Below are positions 42,199-50,086 of a DNA stretch of 64,000 bases, in pieces (the stretch's first letter is position 1; every line of letters starts with the position of its first letter). A program made the position numbers and the translations under genes. The notes beneath the pieces were generated by a model, which was given only the letters and a program-made list of their open reading frames with translations, was not told the origin of the DNA and did not search any database. Origin of the DNA: CAYJFQ01 sp964369955 (GTDB lineage Bacteria > Bacillota_I > Bacilli_A > Erysipelotrichales > Erysipelotrichaceae); NCBI GenBank assembly GCA_964369955.1, contig CAYJFQ010000005.1, positions 1-64,000 of the forward strand. Direction: 5' to 3'.

Positions 42199-43050
42199 AT
42201 GTCACAATTTACAGCTAAAGTATTATTATATGTAGCAGCCTTTTTATGGGGCATGGGTTTTATTGGTGTTCAAGAAGCTATTAATGTAGGGTGGGAGCCA
42301 TTTGCGATATTGTTTATGAGAGGTAGTATTGCTGGTTCAATCTTACTTTTTATTGCCTTTAGACATAATTTTCCCTGGTGGAAAGATAGGCGTTTTGTTT
42401 ATCGTTCAATCTTAGCAGGATTAATTATGTCGATTGCTTTTGCGGTTCAAACTTATGGGCAAGTTTATTCTTCGATAAGTATGACCTCTGTTCTAACGGT
42501 ATCTTATGTGGTTATTACCCCTTTTGCAGCTAATATGATAAAGAAACAGAACCTTTCTAAAAATGTTTATATTGGATGTTTTATTGCTTTAATTTCTGTG
42601 TTTATAATTTCTTATCAAGGTGGCTCTTGGGCATTTGGAATAGGTGAAATCTTGCTGTTGATAGGGGCGATATTATATGCTTTACAGTTTTTGATGATTG
42701 AGAGTTTAGGTAATAATAAAGTTGCTTTTGCATTAAGCGGAATTCAACTAATAGTCATGGCAGCTTTCTCTTTTGTGATGATGTTAATTACTGGTCAAAC
42801 TCTACAGATTGAAGGTATTCAATACACAATTGCTTTAGCGATTTTCTGTTCAGGACTGGGTTTCTATTTACAGGTAATGACTCAGGAAGTTGTATCTTCC
42901 TCGATCGCAAGCTTCATTCTTTCGCTAGAAAGTTTATTTGGAGTTTTGGGTGCTGTTATAATTATGGGCGATGTATTAACTTGGCAAATAGGCCTTGGGT
43001 GTATACTGATGTTAGTTGCTATATACTTTGTTGAGAAAAAGAAGAAGTAG
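42199..43050 (+). CDS. EamA/DMT-family transporter
   Basis: The 283-residue protein has ten hydrophobic helices in two EamA repeats: LYVAAFLWGMGFIGVQEAI at the start, FSGLGFYLQVMTQEVVSSSIASFILSLESLFGVLGAVIIMGD near the end. DMT proteins export amino acids, nucleosides or drugs; this one has no substrate. Start ATG 42199 has no Shine-Dalgarno sequence. A TATTAT (42188-42193) lies 5 nt before it, but its -35 would fall in the pnp hairpin, so leaderless translation is uncertain here; coupling to pnp is also possible. Confidence 0.85.
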   Translation: MSQFTAKVLLYVAAFLWGMGFIGVQEAINVGWEPFAILFMRGSIAGSILLFIAFRHNFPWWKDRRFVYRSILAGLIMSIAFAVQTYGQVYSSISMTSVLTVSYVVITPFAANMIKKQNLSKNVYIGCFIALISVFIISYQGGSWAFGIGEILLLIGAILYALQFLMIESLGNNKVAFALSGIQLIVMAAFSFVMMLITGQTLQIEGIQYTIALAIFCSGLGFYLQVMTQEVVSSSIASFILSLESLFGVLGAVIIMGDVLTWQIGLGCILMLVAIYFVEKKKK

Positions 43051-43080
43051 ACGAAATATTGAAAGATATTTCGTTTTTTA
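43050..43080 (+). terminator. Intrinsic terminator after the EamA gene
   Basis: A 9-bp stem ACGAAATAT/ATATTTCGT with a 6-nt loop is followed by a T run. Confidence 0.9.
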
Positions 43081-43081
43081 T

Positions 43082-43150
43082 TTGACACAGTTAATAATTT
43101 GAGTTAATATAGTTAAGTAAAAGTAATTAAGTAAAAATATCTAATTACTT
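43082..43150 (+). promoter_or_regulatory. marR-MATE promoter and operator region
   Basis: A consensus TTGACA (43082-43087), 17-nt spacer and TAATAT (43105-43110) make a strong promoter. Downstream are a direct repeat TTAAGTAAAA and an inverted repeat AAGTAATTA (43121-43129) / TAATTACTT (43142-43150). The dyad lies just after the transcription start, a plausible MarR autorepression site. Confidence 0.65.
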
Positions 43151-43164
43151 GAAAGGATAATTAT

Positions 43165-43617
43165 ATGAGCAAAAGATTATTTAAAGCAATTGATAAATTA
43201 AACTATGATTTCTCAATTGCAGAACTACAAAGAGCACATGAAGAACGTAATGATGAAAATATTTCTTATCATGATTCCTTGTATTTAAATATTATAGAAA
43301 CAGAACCAAATAAATTTACCTCTTCACAAATTGCGGATCTACTAAGGATAACTAGACCGGCGGTCACTCAAAAAATAAATGAACTTGCAAAAAAAGGATA
43401 TATTATAAGGACGCAATCTCAAACAGATAAAAGAGTCTTTTATTTATCAGTTAGTCCTGATAAACAATTCTATACCGCTGAAGATGAGAAGCTAAAAGTT
43501 GAAATTGAAAAACTATTAAAAGATAAATATGGTGAAGATACAGTTGAAAAGATGGCTGAGATGATTGAATTTTTATCAAAGACATATTTTGGTGGACCAA
43601 CTAAGGGTGCAAAATAA
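43165..43617 (+). CDS. MarR-family transcriptional regulator
   Basis: The 150-residue protein has a winged helix (about 30-110) with FTSSQIADLLRITRPAVTQKINELAKKGYIIRTQSQTDKRVFYLSVS. It is coupled to the MATE gene by a one-base overlap (TAATG), so it probably controls that efflux pump and itself via the dyad at 43121-43150. GAAAGGA precedes the start. The ligand is likely a toxic small molecule. Confidence 0.88.
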   Translation: MSKRLFKAIDKLNYDFSIAELQRAHEERNDENISYHDSLYLNIIETEPNKFTSSQIADLLRITRPAVTQKINELAKKGYIIRTQSQTDKRVFYLSVSPDKQFYTAEDEKLKVEIEKLLKDKYGEDTVEKMAEMIEFLSKTYFGGPTKGAK

Positions 43618-44954
43618 TGAAGGTTAATCCTTTATCTAAAGATTTTACTTTAAAATCTCTAATTAAATATACACTGCCAAGTATCATTATGATGATTTTT
43701 ATGTCAACCTATACAATCATTGATGGAATTTTTGTTTCTAATTTAGTGGGTGAAGAAGCATTGGCTGCTGTTAATCTAATTATGCCGATATTCGGAATAA
43801 TTATGGCAATTAGTTTAATGTTTGCAGCTGGTGGTAATGCAATCATCTCAAGATATATGGGTCAAGGTAAATTAAGAGAAGCTCGAGAATTTTTAAGCGT
43901 TCTCTATGTTGTCGGAACAATATTGGGCTTATTTGTCAGTTTAGTTTCCTTTATTTTCCCTGATCAATTATTAGGAGTAATGGGAATATCAGATACCTTG
44001 TATCCACTTGCGAGAACTTACTTATTGAGTATTGCAGGGTTTGCGATGCCAATATTCTTTCAAGTTTATATTCAAACTTTTATGTTGACTGCTGGTAAAC
44101 CAACTCTTGGATTATGGTTAAGTGTTATTGGTGGTTTAATAAATGTAATTCTTGATTATGTGTTAATTTCTCCTAATATGTTTAATTTGGGAATTGCCGG
44201 CGCTGGTATTGCGACCGGTATTGGAAATGCTGTCCCTGGAATAATTGGTTTATTTTATTTTATGTTTAATCGAAAAGGAGTTTTATATTTTGTTAAACCT
44301 AAATTTGATTTCAGAGTTTTAGGTCACAGCATCTTTAATGGTTCATCAGAATTAGTCGGAAATATTGCCGTCTCAATCACTACTTTGATGTTTAATTTCA
44401 TCTTACTACAAATGGTTGGAGATTCAGGAGTTGCGGCTATTAGTGTCATACTATATATTCAAATGTTTCAAAATGCAATTTATTTCGGTTTTACTATGGG
44501 TATATCTCCTATCATTGGTTATAAATATGGTGAAGAAAATCATTTAGGGTTACATAAAATTATTCAACAAAGCTTTAAAATAATTGCCGGAACATCAGTA
44601 TTAGTTATAATATTTACGATAATGCTTGCCGATCAAGCAATTGGAATGTTTATAGCTAGTAGTAGTTCAACCTTTGCTCTTGCAAAGAACGGGTTATTGT
44701 TATTTTTACCAGCATATTTATTTATGGGTTTTAATATTTTTTTCTCGGCTTTATTCACGTCATTATCTAATGGTAAAGTATCGGCCATAATTTCAGTATT
44801 GAGAAGTTTAGTTTTTATTGTCATTGCCTTGCTTATTCTACCTAATATCTTTGATTTAAATGGTGTTTGGTTGGCAATTCCAGTTGCTGAATTAATGTCA
44901 ATATTTGTTTGTATCTACTTTTACCAAAAAGGGAAAGTGGTGTATAAGTATTAA
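43617..44954 (+). CDS. MATE-family multidrug/cation efflux transporter
   Basis: The 445-residue membrane protein has about 12 helices in two six-helix halves and MATE signatures: IIDGIFVSNLVGEEALAAVNLIMPIFGIIMAISLMFAAGGNAIISRYMGQG and the later IYFGFTMGISPIIGYKYGEEN. It exports drugs or metabolites using a Na+ or H+ gradient. Co-expressed with MarR. It ends at a strong bidirectional terminator. Confidence 0.92.
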   Translation: MKVNPLSKDFTLKSLIKYTLPSIIMMIFMSTYTIIDGIFVSNLVGEEALAAVNLIMPIFGIIMAISLMFAAGGNAIISRYMGQGKLREAREFLSVLYVVGTILGLFVSLVSFIFPDQLLGVMGISDTLYPLARTYLLSIAGFAMPIFFQVYIQTFMLTAGKPTLGLWLSVIGGLINVILDYVLISPNMFNLGIAGAGIATGIGNAVPGIIGLFYFMFNRKGVLYFVKPKFDFRVLGHSIFNGSSELVGNIAVSITTLMFNFILLQMVGDSGVAAISVILYIQMFQNAIYFGFTMGISPIIGYKYGEENHLGLHKIIQQSFKIIAGTSVLVIIFTIMLADQAIGMFIASSSSTFALAKNGLLLFLPAYLFMGFNIFFSALFTSLSNGKVSAIISVLRSLVFIVIALLILPNIFDLNGVWLAIPVAELMSIFVCIYFYQKGKVVYKY

Positions 44955-44985
44955 AAAAATCAAACTATTTAGTTTGATTTTTTTG
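44953..44985. terminator. Bidirectional terminator between MATE and metallophosphoesterase genes
   Basis: AAAAAATCAAACT/AGTTTGATTTTTT perfect stem with a short loop; it overlaps the 3' end of the reverse-strand metallophosphoesterase gene. Confidence 0.9.
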
Positions 44986-45825
44986 TAGGTTTGTAAATCT
45001 GTATAATACTATTTCTGCTTGACTATTAAACCTGACTTTAAATTGAGTTGTAGCTACACCACTATTGATATCAATTTGACAGTTATTATAATGGTAGACT
45101 CCACTAAGATAATCTTGATTGAAATCGTTATCTAATAGTGACCCAAAATATGGAAGATTTACCTGACCACCATGAGTATGACCTGAAACGTATAAATCTA
45201 TAAGTGTACTATCTTTAAGATAATCTAATGATAATTTGTGTGAAATTAAGATATTAAATGTCTCTGGATTAATTTTTGATAGAGCTTTGGTTGGATCTGA
45301 TAATAGAGGGTCTGCAGTATTTATAGAAATAAGGTTGATGAATTCTTTGTCTGATTTATGAAGTTGAATACTTTGATTGTTCAATAACTCAAATCCACTA
45401 TTGTTGTATGTGTTTTTTACAATATTTTCCATTTCTTGATTGACGATGTCAAATTCGCCCATTATTGCAAACTTACCATATTTTACTTCAATACTTGCTA
45501 ATAATTCAGTTACTTTAGCTTCGATTTCAGGAGTTATATTTGCTTGCGTAGCATCGTAGAGATCTCCAAGAAAGATAACAGTATCTGGTGCTAATTGATT
45601 AATATCATCAACTATTCTTTGTAGGTCTTCTTGATGGAAGTAGTTATTGTAGTGAGTATCACTAACAAATAATACAGTGTAGTCAGTTATACTCTCGGTT
45701 ATTTTTTCATTTTCAATAACTTGATAACGAACATTGTGGTTTTTAATTTTTAGGATCGTTGAGTCTATATAAACACCAACTATTATTAAAGATATAATTG
45801 ATAAACTAATTATTATTTTTTTCAT
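44965..45825 (-). CDS. Membrane-anchored calcineurin-like metallophosphoesterase with altered GNHD motif
   Basis: The 286-residue protein has an N-terminal anchor (about 4-20) and YkuE-like phosphoesterase motifs: SDTHYN (D56, H58), GDLYD (D88, D91), SHK (H196) and SGHTHGG (H216, H218). The usual GNHD/E reads GEFD at residues 123-126, so both the bridging Asn and the catalytic His are gone. It could be inactive or use another residue. It overlaps the YtqB-like gene by 4 nt (ATGA) on the reverse strand, so it is part of that operon. Confidence 0.8.
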   Translation of the reverse strand: MKKIIISLSIISLIIVGVYIDSTILKIKNHNVRYQVIENEKITESITDYTVLFVSDTHYNNYFHQEDLQRIVDDINQLAPDTVIFLGDLYDATQANITPEIEAKVTELLASIEVKYGKFAIMGEFDIVNQEMENIVKNTYNNSGFELLNNQSIQLHKSDKEFINLISINTADPLLSDPTKALSKINPETFNILISHKLSLDYLKDSTLIDLYVSGHTHGGQVNLPYFGSLLDNDFNQDYLSGVYHYNNCQIDINSGVATTQFKVRFNSQAEIVLYRFTNLQKNQTK

Positions 45826-46367
45826 AAGTCGTTCCTTCCGATGATTAATGTAAATGGTGCAGTTTCCTTAAAGGGCATTTTAAATTGAAGAGTTACTAAG
45901 TTTTTTTGCAAATTTGCCCACTTTAATATAGCCTGACTTTCATTTTTTTGAGATATGTCTCCGTTGTAACAAGTGATAATTATTAGCCCGTTTTTATTTA
46001 GTAAGCTAACAACCTTATTTAGAGTCTTGATTGTAGAGTCTTGATTTGTAAATAGTGTTTTATCACTATGAGGTAACCACCCTAAATTAAAGATGAACAA
46101 ATCCGCTTTAGTTACTATTTGATCAACCAAGTTATGGTCACAACAATAAAGTGTTAGATTTTGGTAAGCACTAGTTAGTTTTTTTGTTTTTTCTATGGCG
46201 ATTTTTTGGATGTCAAAACCAATTACCTTTTGATAGTTTTCGACTAAGAATAGTGTATCGTGACCGTTTCCAACTGTCATATCGACAACCGTTGTGAGTT
46301 CGGTATTTAGACTTAGCAAGTAATTTTTGACAAGATCTGTCATATTTAAAATATTCTGGTTATACAT
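45822..46367 (-). CDS. ytqB: YtqB-like SAM-dependent methyltransferase
   Basis: The protein (181 residues from the ATG at 46367) matches the YtqB/rRNA-methylase-like family: VVDMTVGNGHDTLFLVENYQKVIGFDIQ, HNLVDQI, FNLGWLPHSDKTLFTNQDSTIKTLNKVVSLL and the C-terminal FTLIIGR. I start it at 46367 behind AAGGTG; a 14-residue longer frame overlaps the previous gene by 50 nt. B. subtilis YtqA and YtqB occur together as here. The true RNA substrate is not recalled with certainty. Confidence 0.83.
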   Translation of the reverse strand: MYNQNILNMTDLVKNYLLSLNTELTTVVDMTVGNGHDTLFLVENYQKVIGFDIQKIAIEKTKKLTSAYQNLTLYCCDHNLVDQIVTKADLFIFNLGWLPHSDKTLFTNQDSTIKTLNKVVSLLNKNGLIIITCYNGDISQKNESQAILKWANLQKNLVTLQFKMPFKETAPFTLIIGRNDL

Positions 46368-47280
46368 AATCACCTTGATAGATGTCTCTTTGAGCCATTT
46401 TTTTATCAATGGTATTTAAGACTGCGGTTTTATTTAGAGTCCATAGTGGCGCAATTAAGTTATCTTTAGTTGGGTCTCCTGTTAATCGATGAATGACAAT
46501 GTCTTGATTTAGATGTTGTAATTGCTTGATGACAATGTCGGTATATTGGTCTAAAGATAAGAGTTCAAATGGTTGTTGTCGATAGATTTCCGCAAGTTTC
46601 GTTGATTTATCAATATGTAACATATGAATCTTGATTCCTTGAATGTTTAGATTGTTTAAGAATTTTACATTCTCAAGCATTTGGTTTTCATCTTCTCCAG
46701 GTAGACCATTAATTAGATGAACAACAATTGAACAATTGGTTTTTGAGATTCTACGATATGTTTTAAGGAAGTCCTCAAGAGTGTAGTGGCAATTAAGGAA
46801 TTTTCTTGTTTGATCATTGATTGTCTGTAGCCCTAATTCAATTGTGACATCAATTTCTTGAGAAATTAAGTCTAAATGTTTGAGGGTTGAGTCGCTTAAT
46901 GAATCAACTCTTGTGGCGATTGAAAGGCCAATGACATCCTCTATATCTTTATATATTTTATAATTGTTGATGTTTATTTGTAGCGAAGCATAAGTATTTG
47001 AGAAGTTTTGAAAGAATAGTAAATATTTTGTTTCTCCCCACTTTCTTTGAATGATTTCTTTTTGGTTAATTATTTGTTGGTTGATTGATGGAGGTTGAAT
47101 GATTCCACTAATTCCTTTTCCAGGGCAAAAAAGACAACCTTCTTTTGATTTGATACCGTCCCTGTTGATACAAGTATAGTTGGCATCAATACATATTTTT
47201 CCTACTTTACTCTGGTATTTTTCCTTAAAGTAATGATTTAGAGTATGGTATCTTTTATTTGTTTTGCTTTTGTTAAACAT
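46360..47280 (-). CDS. ytqA: YtqA-like radical SAM protein (TIGR01212 family), probably leaderless
   Basis: The 306-residue protein has YTCINRDGIKSKEGCLFCPGKGISG with a spaced Cys then CxxC that ligates the 4Fe-4S cluster, then NTYASL and GLQTINDQTRKFLNCHYTLEDF. This is the TIGR01212 signature. There is no Shine-Dalgarno sequence; an extended -10 TGGTATAAT (TATAAT at 47288-47293 in reverse) ends 7 nt before the ATG, so the mRNA probably begins at the start codon. It is the first gene of the ytqA-ytqB-phosphoesterase operon. Confidence 0.87.
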   Translation of the reverse strand: MFNKSKTNKRYHTLNHYFKEKYQSKVGKICIDANYTCINRDGIKSKEGCLFCPGKGISGIIQPPSINQQIINQKEIIQRKWGETKYLLFFQNFSNTYASLQININNYKIYKDIEDVIGLSIATRVDSLSDSTLKHLDLISQEIDVTIELGLQTINDQTRKFLNCHYTLEDFLKTYRRISKTNCSIVVHLINGLPGEDENQMLENVKFLNNLNIQGIKIHMLHIDKSTKLAEIYRQQPFELLSLDQYTDIVIKQLQHLNQDIVIHRLTGDPTKDNLIAPLWTLNKTAVLNTIDKKMAQRDIYQGDYV

Positions 47281-47283
47281 ATA

Positions 47284-47296
47284 GATTATTATACCA
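47284..47296 (-). promoter_or_regulatory. Extended -10 promoter at the leaderless ytqA start
   Basis: Reverse-strand TGGTATAAT (TATAAT at 47288-47293) with 7 nt to the ATG at 47280. No -35 match is obvious, which an extended -10 can tolerate. Confidence 0.6.
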
Positions 47297-47369
47297 ATTA
47301 ATCAATAAAGTTATATATAAAATTTAAATAAAATAAGTTATAATAATCAAAAGAAAAGGAGTGTTTAAG

Positions 47370-47939
47370 ATGAAAAAAGGATTGTTAATTGTTTTAAGTG
47401 GCCCTAGCGGTGTTGGTAAGGGGACAGTGTTAAAATTATTTATTGATAATCCCGAATTAAATTTAGCTTATTCTATTTCCTTAACTACAAGAAAACCAAG
47501 AGTTGGAGAGATTGATGGTGTCAACTATCATTTTGTAACTAGACAACAGTTCCAACAAGCTATTGAAGAAGGAAAACTTTTAGAGTATGCAGAGTTTGTT
47601 GGCAATTATTATGGAACTTCTTTAGAGATGGTAAATAAACTTAGAGAAGAAGGTAAAAATGTTATTTTAGAAGTTGAAGTACAGGGTGCTTTACAGATTA
47701 AGGAGAAGTGTGATGATGCAGTATTAATTTTTATTACTCCTCCAAGTTTTACAGAACTAGAAAGACGCATTAGGGATCGTAAAACTGAGTCTGATGATGT
47801 AATAAGGGAAAGATTAGAAAAGGCAGCTTTAGAAATGCAGTCTTTGCATCTTTATAAATATTTAGTTTGTAATGAAGATCCTCAAATGGCTGCGGCTATT
47901 ATTACAACAATTATTAAAAGGAGTAGTAATCATAACTAA
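47370..47939 (+). CDS. gmk: Guanylate kinase
   Basis: The 189-residue protein is a canonical GMP kinase: P-loop LSGPSGVGKGT, SISLTTRKPRVGEIDGVNYHFV, LEYAEFVGNYYGTS and the lid RIRDRKTESDDVIRERL. It turns GMP into GDP. I start it at ATG 47370, 8 nt after AAGGAG; a GTG at 47361 overlaps that site. A TATAAT at 47339-47344 is the likely -10. A terminator hairpin overlaps its end before priA. Confidence 0.95.
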   Translation: MKKGLLIVLSGPSGVGKGTVLKLFIDNPELNLAYSISLTTRKPRVGEIDGVNYHFVTRQQFQQAIEEGKLLEYAEFVGNYYGTSLEMVNKLREEGKNVILEVEVQGALQIKEKCDDAVLIFITPPSFTELERRIRDRKTESDDVIRERLEKAALEMQSLHLYKYLVCNEDPQMAAAIITTIIKRSSNHN

Positions 47940-47953
47940 GGTTATGATTTTTT
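47928..47953 (+). terminator. Terminator/attenuator between gmk and priA
   Basis: A 9-bp stem AATCATAAC/GTTATGATT with a 4-nt loop and a T6 tail starts before the gmk stop and ends 3 nt before the priA ATG. No separate priA promoter is evident, so it likely attenuates. Confidence 0.75.
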
Positions 47954-47956
47954 CTA

Positions 47957-50086
47957 ATGTTTGAAATTTTAGTTTTAATTGAATACGGAGCTTTAAAAAA
48001 GACTTATAGTTATGTAAGTGATTTTTATATTGAACCTTATAAACGAGTTAAGATTGTTTTTAATGGGAAGTTATTGGTTGGCTTAAGTTTTAAGTGTCAA
48101 GAATATATTAAGGCTTCACTTAACTTAAACCCAATAGTTGAAGTGCTAGATGATAAGCCAATTATTAGTGGTGAACTTCTAGAATTAGCTGAATGGATGG
48201 AGAAGTATTATTTGTCATCTAAAATTAAAGTTATTCAAACTATATTACCAATTAGTTTAAGGCCTAATACTAATGATTTTAAGCCAGTTAATTTAACTTA
48301 TTTTAGATTTGTTAATGACCATCAATCTAAGTACTTAAAACAAGCTGAAGCGATTTCTTTTATGAAGGAGAAACAAGAAGTATTAACTAGTGAATTTAAT
48401 AAATTATTTCCTGGTCAATCTAAAAGATTGTTAGAGTTAAATGTAATAGAAAAAAATGAGAGAGAAAAACGTTATCAAGCAGTAAATAATTCTTTAAAAG
48501 ATGATCTAATTCTTTCAAGCGATCAAGAGAAAATTTATCAAGAATTAATTAAACAAGAACATCATGTTGTCAATTTGTTACACGGCATAACTGGTAGTGG
48601 TAAGAGCGAAGTTTTCTTAAGAGTCACAAAAAAGTGGGTAGAACGAGACAAACAAGTTCTAATCTTAGTTCCAGAAATAGGGTTAACACCTCAAATGATT
48701 AATTTATTTATTGAGCGACTAGGTGATTCTGTGGCTATTTATCATTCAAAATTAAACCAACAAGAGCGCTATCAACAGTACCAAAGAATTATTGATGGAG
48801 AAGTAAAAGTTGTGGTCGGCACAAGGTCAGCAGTTTTTCTACCTTTTGAGAATTTAGGTTGTGTCATAATTGATGAAGAACATGATGACTCTTATAAACA
48901 GGATAAAGATCCTCGTTATCATACTCGTGATATTGCGATATTTAGAGGCAAGCATCATGACTGTAGTGTGGTGCTAGCAAGCGCTACCCCATCATTAGAT
49001 AGTTATGCAAGAGCCTTAAAAAAAGTCTATAATCTATTGGTGCTTGATAAGCGAGTTAATGGAAGTTTGCCTAATATTGAACTTGTTGATATGTCAGTTG
49101 ATATTAGAGAAAATGGCAATCAAATGATTTCTGGCAAATTAAGAGATGAAATCTCAAAAACTCTAAACAGTAATCAACAAGCAATAATTTTATTAAATAG
49201 AAGGGGATATACTCCAGTTGTTAAATGTCAAAGTTGTCAAGAAGTTATTCAATGTGATAACTGCGACATTTCAATGGTTTACCATAAGGATAATAGATCT
49301 CTTCAATGTCATACTTGCGGAAGTAAAAAGCCATACCCAAAAGTTTGTCCAAGTTGTGGAAGCTCTGATTTCTTTGGTATGGGATATGGTACTGAACGCC
49401 TCCAAGAAGAGTTACAACACTTATTTCCTCAGGCTGTTGTTGTGAGGATGGATCGTGATACCACTGGTAAAAAAGAAGGATCTTCTTTAATGATTCAAGA
49501 TTTTAAAGATGGGTTAGCTAATATCTTAGTAGGTACTCAAATGTTAGCTAAAGGTCTAGATTTCCCTAATGTTAGTTTAGTTGGTATTTTAAATAGTGAT
49601 GCATTGTTAAATAGATTGGATTATCGAGCACAAGAAACAACTTTTTCTTTGTTGACCCAAGCTTCGGGCAGAGCCGGTCGTGTAATTAAGGATTCTAAGG
49701 TAATTATTCAAGCTTACCAAGTAGATCACTATGCCTTAAAATATGTTGTTAATCATGATTACTATGGTTTTTTTGTTAAGGAGATGAAATATCGAAAGAT
49801 GGCGGATTATCCACCTTATCAATATTTAGCGCTATTGACAATTAATGGAACTGATAGTGAAAAGTTAAAGAGTATTATGGAAAGTGTAAAAAATGATTTA
49901 GAGTGTTATGATATTAGAGTTCTTGGACCTAGTGAATTACCAAAGAGATTTAATTTACTAGCTGCAAGACTAACTTTAAAAGGAAAGGATTTGAGTTATT
50001 TACAAGATAAAATAAATGTTGTTTTAAAGAAGTATGATAAACACCAGATTTATGTCGATGTAAATCCTCAACACACACAAGGATGA
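47957..50086 (+). CDS. priA: Primosomal protein N' (replication restart helicase)
   Basis: The 709-residue protein has an N-terminal DNA-binding region (about 1-175), helicase core with GITGSGKSE (Walker A) and DEEHD (DEAH-like box), four zinc CxxC pairs (CQSCQEVIQCDNCD, CHTCG, CPSCG; about 425-465) and the C-terminal helicase half with GTQMLAKGLDFPNV and QASGRAGR. It restarts stalled forks. It is slightly short of the usual 730-800. The start lies 3 nt after a T run with no Shine-Dalgarno sequence, so expression may be low. Confidence 0.95.
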   Translation: MFEILVLIEYGALKKTYSYVSDFYIEPYKRVKIVFNGKLLVGLSFKCQEYIKASLNLNPIVEVLDDKPIISGELLELAEWMEKYYLSSKIKVIQTILPISLRPNTNDFKPVNLTYFRFVNDHQSKYLKQAEAISFMKEKQEVLTSEFNKLFPGQSKRLLELNVIEKNEREKRYQAVNNSLKDDLILSSDQEKIYQELIKQEHHVVNLLHGITGSGKSEVFLRVTKKWVERDKQVLILVPEIGLTPQMINLFIERLGDSVAIYHSKLNQQERYQQYQRIIDGEVKVVVGTRSAVFLPFENLGCVIIDEEHDDSYKQDKDPRYHTRDIAIFRGKHHDCSVVLASATPSLDSYARALKKVYNLLVLDKRVNGSLPNIELVDMSVDIRENGNQMISGKLRDEISKTLNSNQQAIILLNRRGYTPVVKCQSCQEVIQCDNCDISMVYHKDNRSLQCHTCGSKKPYPKVCPSCGSSDFFGMGYGTERLQEELQHLFPQAVVVRMDRDTTGKKEGSSLMIQDFKDGLANILVGTQMLAKGLDFPNVSLVGILNSDALLNRLDYRAQETTFSLLTQASGRAGRVIKDSKVIIQAYQVDHYALKYVVNHDYYGFFVKEMKYRKMADYPPYQYLALLTINGTDSEKLKSIMESVKNDLECYDIRVLGPSELPKRFNLLAARLTLKGKDLSYLQDKINVVLKKYDKHQIYVDVNPQHTQG

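Noticed and set aside
42199..42201. EamA gene as a fifth leaderless case
   Set aside because: TATTAT is 5 nt upstream, but there is no -35 and the region is a GC-rich hairpin; coupling to pnp explains it as well.
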